A stretch of 13,781 bases of DNA, taken from the NCBI GenBank assembly GCA_002452425.1, contig DKFQ01000132.1, forward strand, positions 1-13,781, in the 5' to 3' direction. Origin of the DNA: Sulfurimonas sp. UBA6792 (GTDB taxonomy: Bacteria; Campylobacterota; Campylobacteria; Campylobacterales; Sulfurimonadaceae). The notes beneath the pieces are model-generated. The model did not search any database. It saw only the letters and a list, made by a program, of their open reading frames with translations, and had not been told where the DNA came from. Of this stretch, positions 13,353 to 13,781 are shown in pieces (position 1 is the first letter of the stretch; each line of letters starts with the position of its first letter). The position numbers and the translations under genes are program-made.

Positions 13353-13781
13353 CTCTTAACTCAACTTTCACCAGTTTTGAGAAGAGTTCTGGAGGGTTCG
13401 TGATGATTTGCGCCATATATTTGGAGATATTTTTTCCATCTGCTATACGCAAAAGCCTAGAAATTTTGTAACTACTCTTCTCCCCATCGATATAGACAAC
13501 CTTTTTTTGTGCACCAACGACATCCGCTTCATCAAGATATATCGTTAATTTTGCCTTTGAGGTGTCAGCTACTTTTGCTAAGGGTGTTGCCATGCCAACG
13601 ACCTGCCCTGTTTGGACAAGCATCTCATAGAGTACGAAGTTTTTTGCAACAAGATTTTTATCTTCGATACTTCTTTGAAGTTGTGCTTCTCTATACTTTA
13701 AATCTGTTATCTGGATTTTGAGATTTTGAATCTCTTTTCGTGTGCTTAGATAGAGATTTTCACTTGTTATCAAATCATAAA
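13345..13781 (-). CDS. Periplasmic adaptor (HlyD / membrane-fusion protein), C-terminal part, cut by the right edge
   Basis: The reading frame enters from the right edge without a start in the window, and about 144 residues are visible. The first ~50 form a heptad-like alpha-helical hairpin (RKEIQNLKIQITDLKYREAQLQ), and the NFVLYEMLVQTGQVV segment looks like the returning lipoyl half with the typical turn into TGQVVGMATPLAKVAD. A beta-barrel part follows (KAKLTIYLDEADV, KKVVYIDGEKSSYKISRL). This order is that of HlyD-type adaptors linking an inner-membrane pump to a TolC channel. A TolC-family gene lies two genes downstream, and a functional pairing is likely. The gene ends in an 8-nt overlap with the oxidoreductase (ATGAGTGA). 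The membrane anchor and pump genes, if any, are outside the window. Confidence 0.78.
   Translation of the reverse strand, partial: YDLITSENLYLSTRKEIQNLKIQITDLKYREAQLQRSIEDKNLVAKNFVLYEMLVQTGQVVGMATPLAKVADTSKAKLTIYLDEADVVGAQKKVVYIDGEKSSYKISRLLRIADGKNISKYMAQIITNPPELFSKLVKVELRDE

Overview
The window looks like chromosomal DNA of a Campylobacterota (formerly Epsilonproteobacteria) bacterium, most likely Sulfurimonas or a close relative. This rests on the AT-rich composition, the style of the proteins, very short or overlapping gene junctions, frequent TTG starts, and the presence of a NosL-like protein paired with a DsbD_2/TauE-type membrane protein. It is an inference from memory of these families, not from a search.

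Layout. Positions 1-6701 form a minus-strand block. Transcribed right to left, it holds a YfgM-like membrane protein, a BamB-like lipoprotein, a 263-bp non-coding palindromic element, a short Xer-type tyrosine recombinase, an HD-domain protein, a NosL-like copper protein, a DsbD_2/TauE-like membrane protein, an HDOD regulator, and DNA polymerase I (5' half only, cut by the left edge). A short plus-strand block follows: gatC (6815-7105) and pilT (7190-8272). It ends in a bidirectional terminator that overlaps the stop codons of two converging genes. From 8297 to the right edge is a second minus-strand operon with every junction overlapping. Transcribed right to left, it holds a periplasmic adaptor protein (HlyD-like, cut by the right edge), a molybdopterin oxidoreductase, argD, a TolC-family outer-membrane protein and a MidA-like methyltransferase.

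How the genes relate. The adaptor and the TolC-like protein could be two parts of one efflux system, with unrelated metabolic genes set between them. YfgM-like plus BamB-like recalls the yfgM-bamB pair of Gammaproteobacteria and suggests outer-membrane protein assembly. NosL-like plus DsbD_2-like suggests periplasmic copper delivery, for example to cbb3 oxidase or N2O reductase. GatC (tRNA amidation), PilT (pilus retraction), PolA (repair) and ArgD (arginine synthesis) are housekeeping or conserved functions.

The most unusual object is the element at 4852-5114. Its outer stem (33 positions per side, 32 pairing) encloses two hairpin modules of exactly 94 nt each and a 9-nt mini-hairpin on the symmetry axis. 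No unpaired bases remain at the four-way junction. It lies between the lipoprotein stop codon and the recombinase start codon, and removing it in silico gives an ordinary tight operon junction. It looks like an inserted, non-autonomous cloverleaf-forming element, possibly MITE-like or a structured RNA.
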